Positions 5,369 to 5,817 of a DNA stretch of 5,817 bases are shown piece after piece. The stretch is from assembly GCA_018263405.1 (NCBI GenBank), contig JAANXG010000019.1:1-5817 (forward strand), written 5' to 3'. Under the pieces are notes generated by a model. It did not search any database. It saw only the letters and a list, made by a program, of their open reading frames with translations, and was not told where the DNA came from. Origin of the DNA: Gammaproteobacteria bacterium (GTDB taxonomy: Bacteria; Pseudomonadota; Gammaproteobacteria; Arenicellales; JAANXG01). The position numbers and the translations under genes were made by a program. The number at the start of each line of letters is the position of its first letter. Within the stretch, counting starts at the first letter, position 1.

Positions 5369-5690
5369 TTACGACGTGTTCCAACTGCACAAACGGAAGT
5401 CCATTTATCTCCTCTGCACCGCCTATTTCGCCGTCGGAGTCGCAACCGGTGTAAGTTCGGTCTCCCACTACATACCGCTGTACAAAAAACTGTTTTCCCA
5501 CCCGAACGCGGTGCATGGAACATCGCGCCACCTTGTTCATCGATGCCGACCGTGCCGCCGGCGCCGGTGATACTGCCGTATTGGCGCGCCGCGGCAATCC
5601 GCAGGTTGGCGACGAGACCTCCGCCTTCGATGCCAAGATTACCCAAGGCGTCGAGCCAATAGCGGCCGGGTATGGTAATACCCAACAGAT
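5369..5690. other. Unidentified segment between the broken GNAT gene and the right repeat
   Basis: About 320 bases with open frames on both strands and no family I recognise. The minus-strand frame beginning at 5715 contains a protein-like stretch (DALGNLGIEGGGLVANLR and then GAGGTVGIDEQGG), and the opposite plus frame (from about 5518) reads ATLFIDADRAAGAGDTAV up to TAA at 5691-5693. These mirror each other, so at most one is real. It may be part of a gene cut by the right repeat, or joined here by the rearrangement that broke the GNAT gene. Confidence 0.4.
5668..5683. repeat. Small hairpin beside the right repeat border
   Basis: GGGTAT, loop GGTA, ATACCC forms a six-pair stem ending seven bases before the right terminal repeat. 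It could be part of an insertion target or chance. No T run follows. Confidence 0.3.
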
Positions 5691-5817
5691 GTAATTTCTC
5701 AAAAAGTCCGTGCAATGTCGGCGATCATGTGGGGGTAGGGTTGTCTTTCAGGGACGCTGTAAGAAGTGGCATAGGGAAGTGCCGTTTACGGAGCTAAGGA
5801 TGCAATACCTCCCTGTA
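5691..5817 (+). mobile_element. Right copy of 127-bp terminal inverted repeat, likely end of a multicopy IS
   Basis: This is the exact reverse complement of 1-127. Here the inner flank is ACCCAACAGAT, unrelated in position to the left flank, so the same element end adjoins two different sequences. The element runs rightward out of the window. Two inverted copies of one element around a 5.56-kb core would resemble a composite transposon; a single graph repeat node visited twice would look identical. Confidence 0.8.
5800..5817 (+). CDS. First six codons of an element-borne ORF (possible transposase start), right copy
   Basis: ATG at 5800-5802 follows GGAG (5790-5793) by six bases and opens MQYLPV to the window edge, identical to the left copy. 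It is only a start; no product can be named. Confidence 0.35.

Noticed and set aside
4761..5702. 313-codon open frame on the minus strand opposite the GNAT gene
   Set aside because: It lies antisense to clear GNAT motifs, has mixed composition rich in Arg, His and Gly and no domain pattern. It is a GC-driven shadow.
1..5817. Circular replicon signature
   Set aside because: The terminal repeats are inverted, not direct, so the ends do not overlap as a circle. No replication gene is present.
1..5817. Linear plasmid or phage with terminal inverted repeats
   Set aside because: There are no replication, terminal-protein or phage genes. Genes run into the repeats and one is cut by them, and the repeats carry an outward ORF start. 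These facts favour an insertion element.

Overview
The window reads as a fragment of a GC-rich proteobacterial genome, by family resemblance and with no taxonomic marker present. It is probably a metagenome contig. It holds a catabolic operon in decay, a divergent acetyltransferase locus, a small structured transposable element and identical inverted ends. There is no phage, plasmid, CRISPR, tRNA or rRNA signal.

Ends (1-127 and 5691-5817): the first 127 bases are the exact reverse complement of the last 127, and the match stops abruptly at base 128. This looks like one end of a multicopy element, probably an insertion sequence. Reading outward, each copy carries a GGAG ribosome-binding site and an ATG that opens a reading frame running off the window. 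A length of exactly 127 is also a common final k-mer size in short-read assembly. The contig may therefore simply begin and end on the same repeat node.

Left half, minus strand (3592 down to 128): a tightly packed operon runs in this order: DapA-family lyase/aldolase; the start of a trimethylamine-methyltransferase-family (MttB) gene; the end of a medium-chain alcohol dehydrogenase/quinone oxidoreductase gene; a 3-hydroxyisobutyrate-dehydrogenase-family gene; and a PuuB-like FAD amine oxidoreductase. Only the first and fourth are intact. The MttB and dehydrogenase genes are fused by an apparent deletion. The FAD oxidoreductase has a +1 frameshift at a five-G run and is cut off by the left repeat. 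The enzyme set suggests catabolism of an N-methylated or other amine compound (inference).

Middle (3593-4494): 356 bases without a convincing gene hold a 12-base perfect palindrome, a near-perfect 18-base palindrome and a weak promoter candidate for the operon. Next comes a minus-strand GFA-family zinc protein.

Right half: a 270-bp MITE-like element (4495-4764) sits in the divergent interval between the GFA gene and a plus-strand GNAT acetyltransferase. Its 35-bp imperfect terminal inverted repeats abut two internal inverted repeats, so the whole element can fold as a three-way junction. The GNAT gene overlaps by 4 bp the start of a second GNAT gene that is broken after about 23 codons. About 320 bases of unidentified sequence follow up to the right repeat.

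Taken together, the deletion, frameshift, truncated genes, MITE and bounding repeats describe an accessory region undergoing mobile-element insertion and gene decay. I did not find a clear new multi-gene system; the folded MITE and the repeat boundaries are the most unusual structures.
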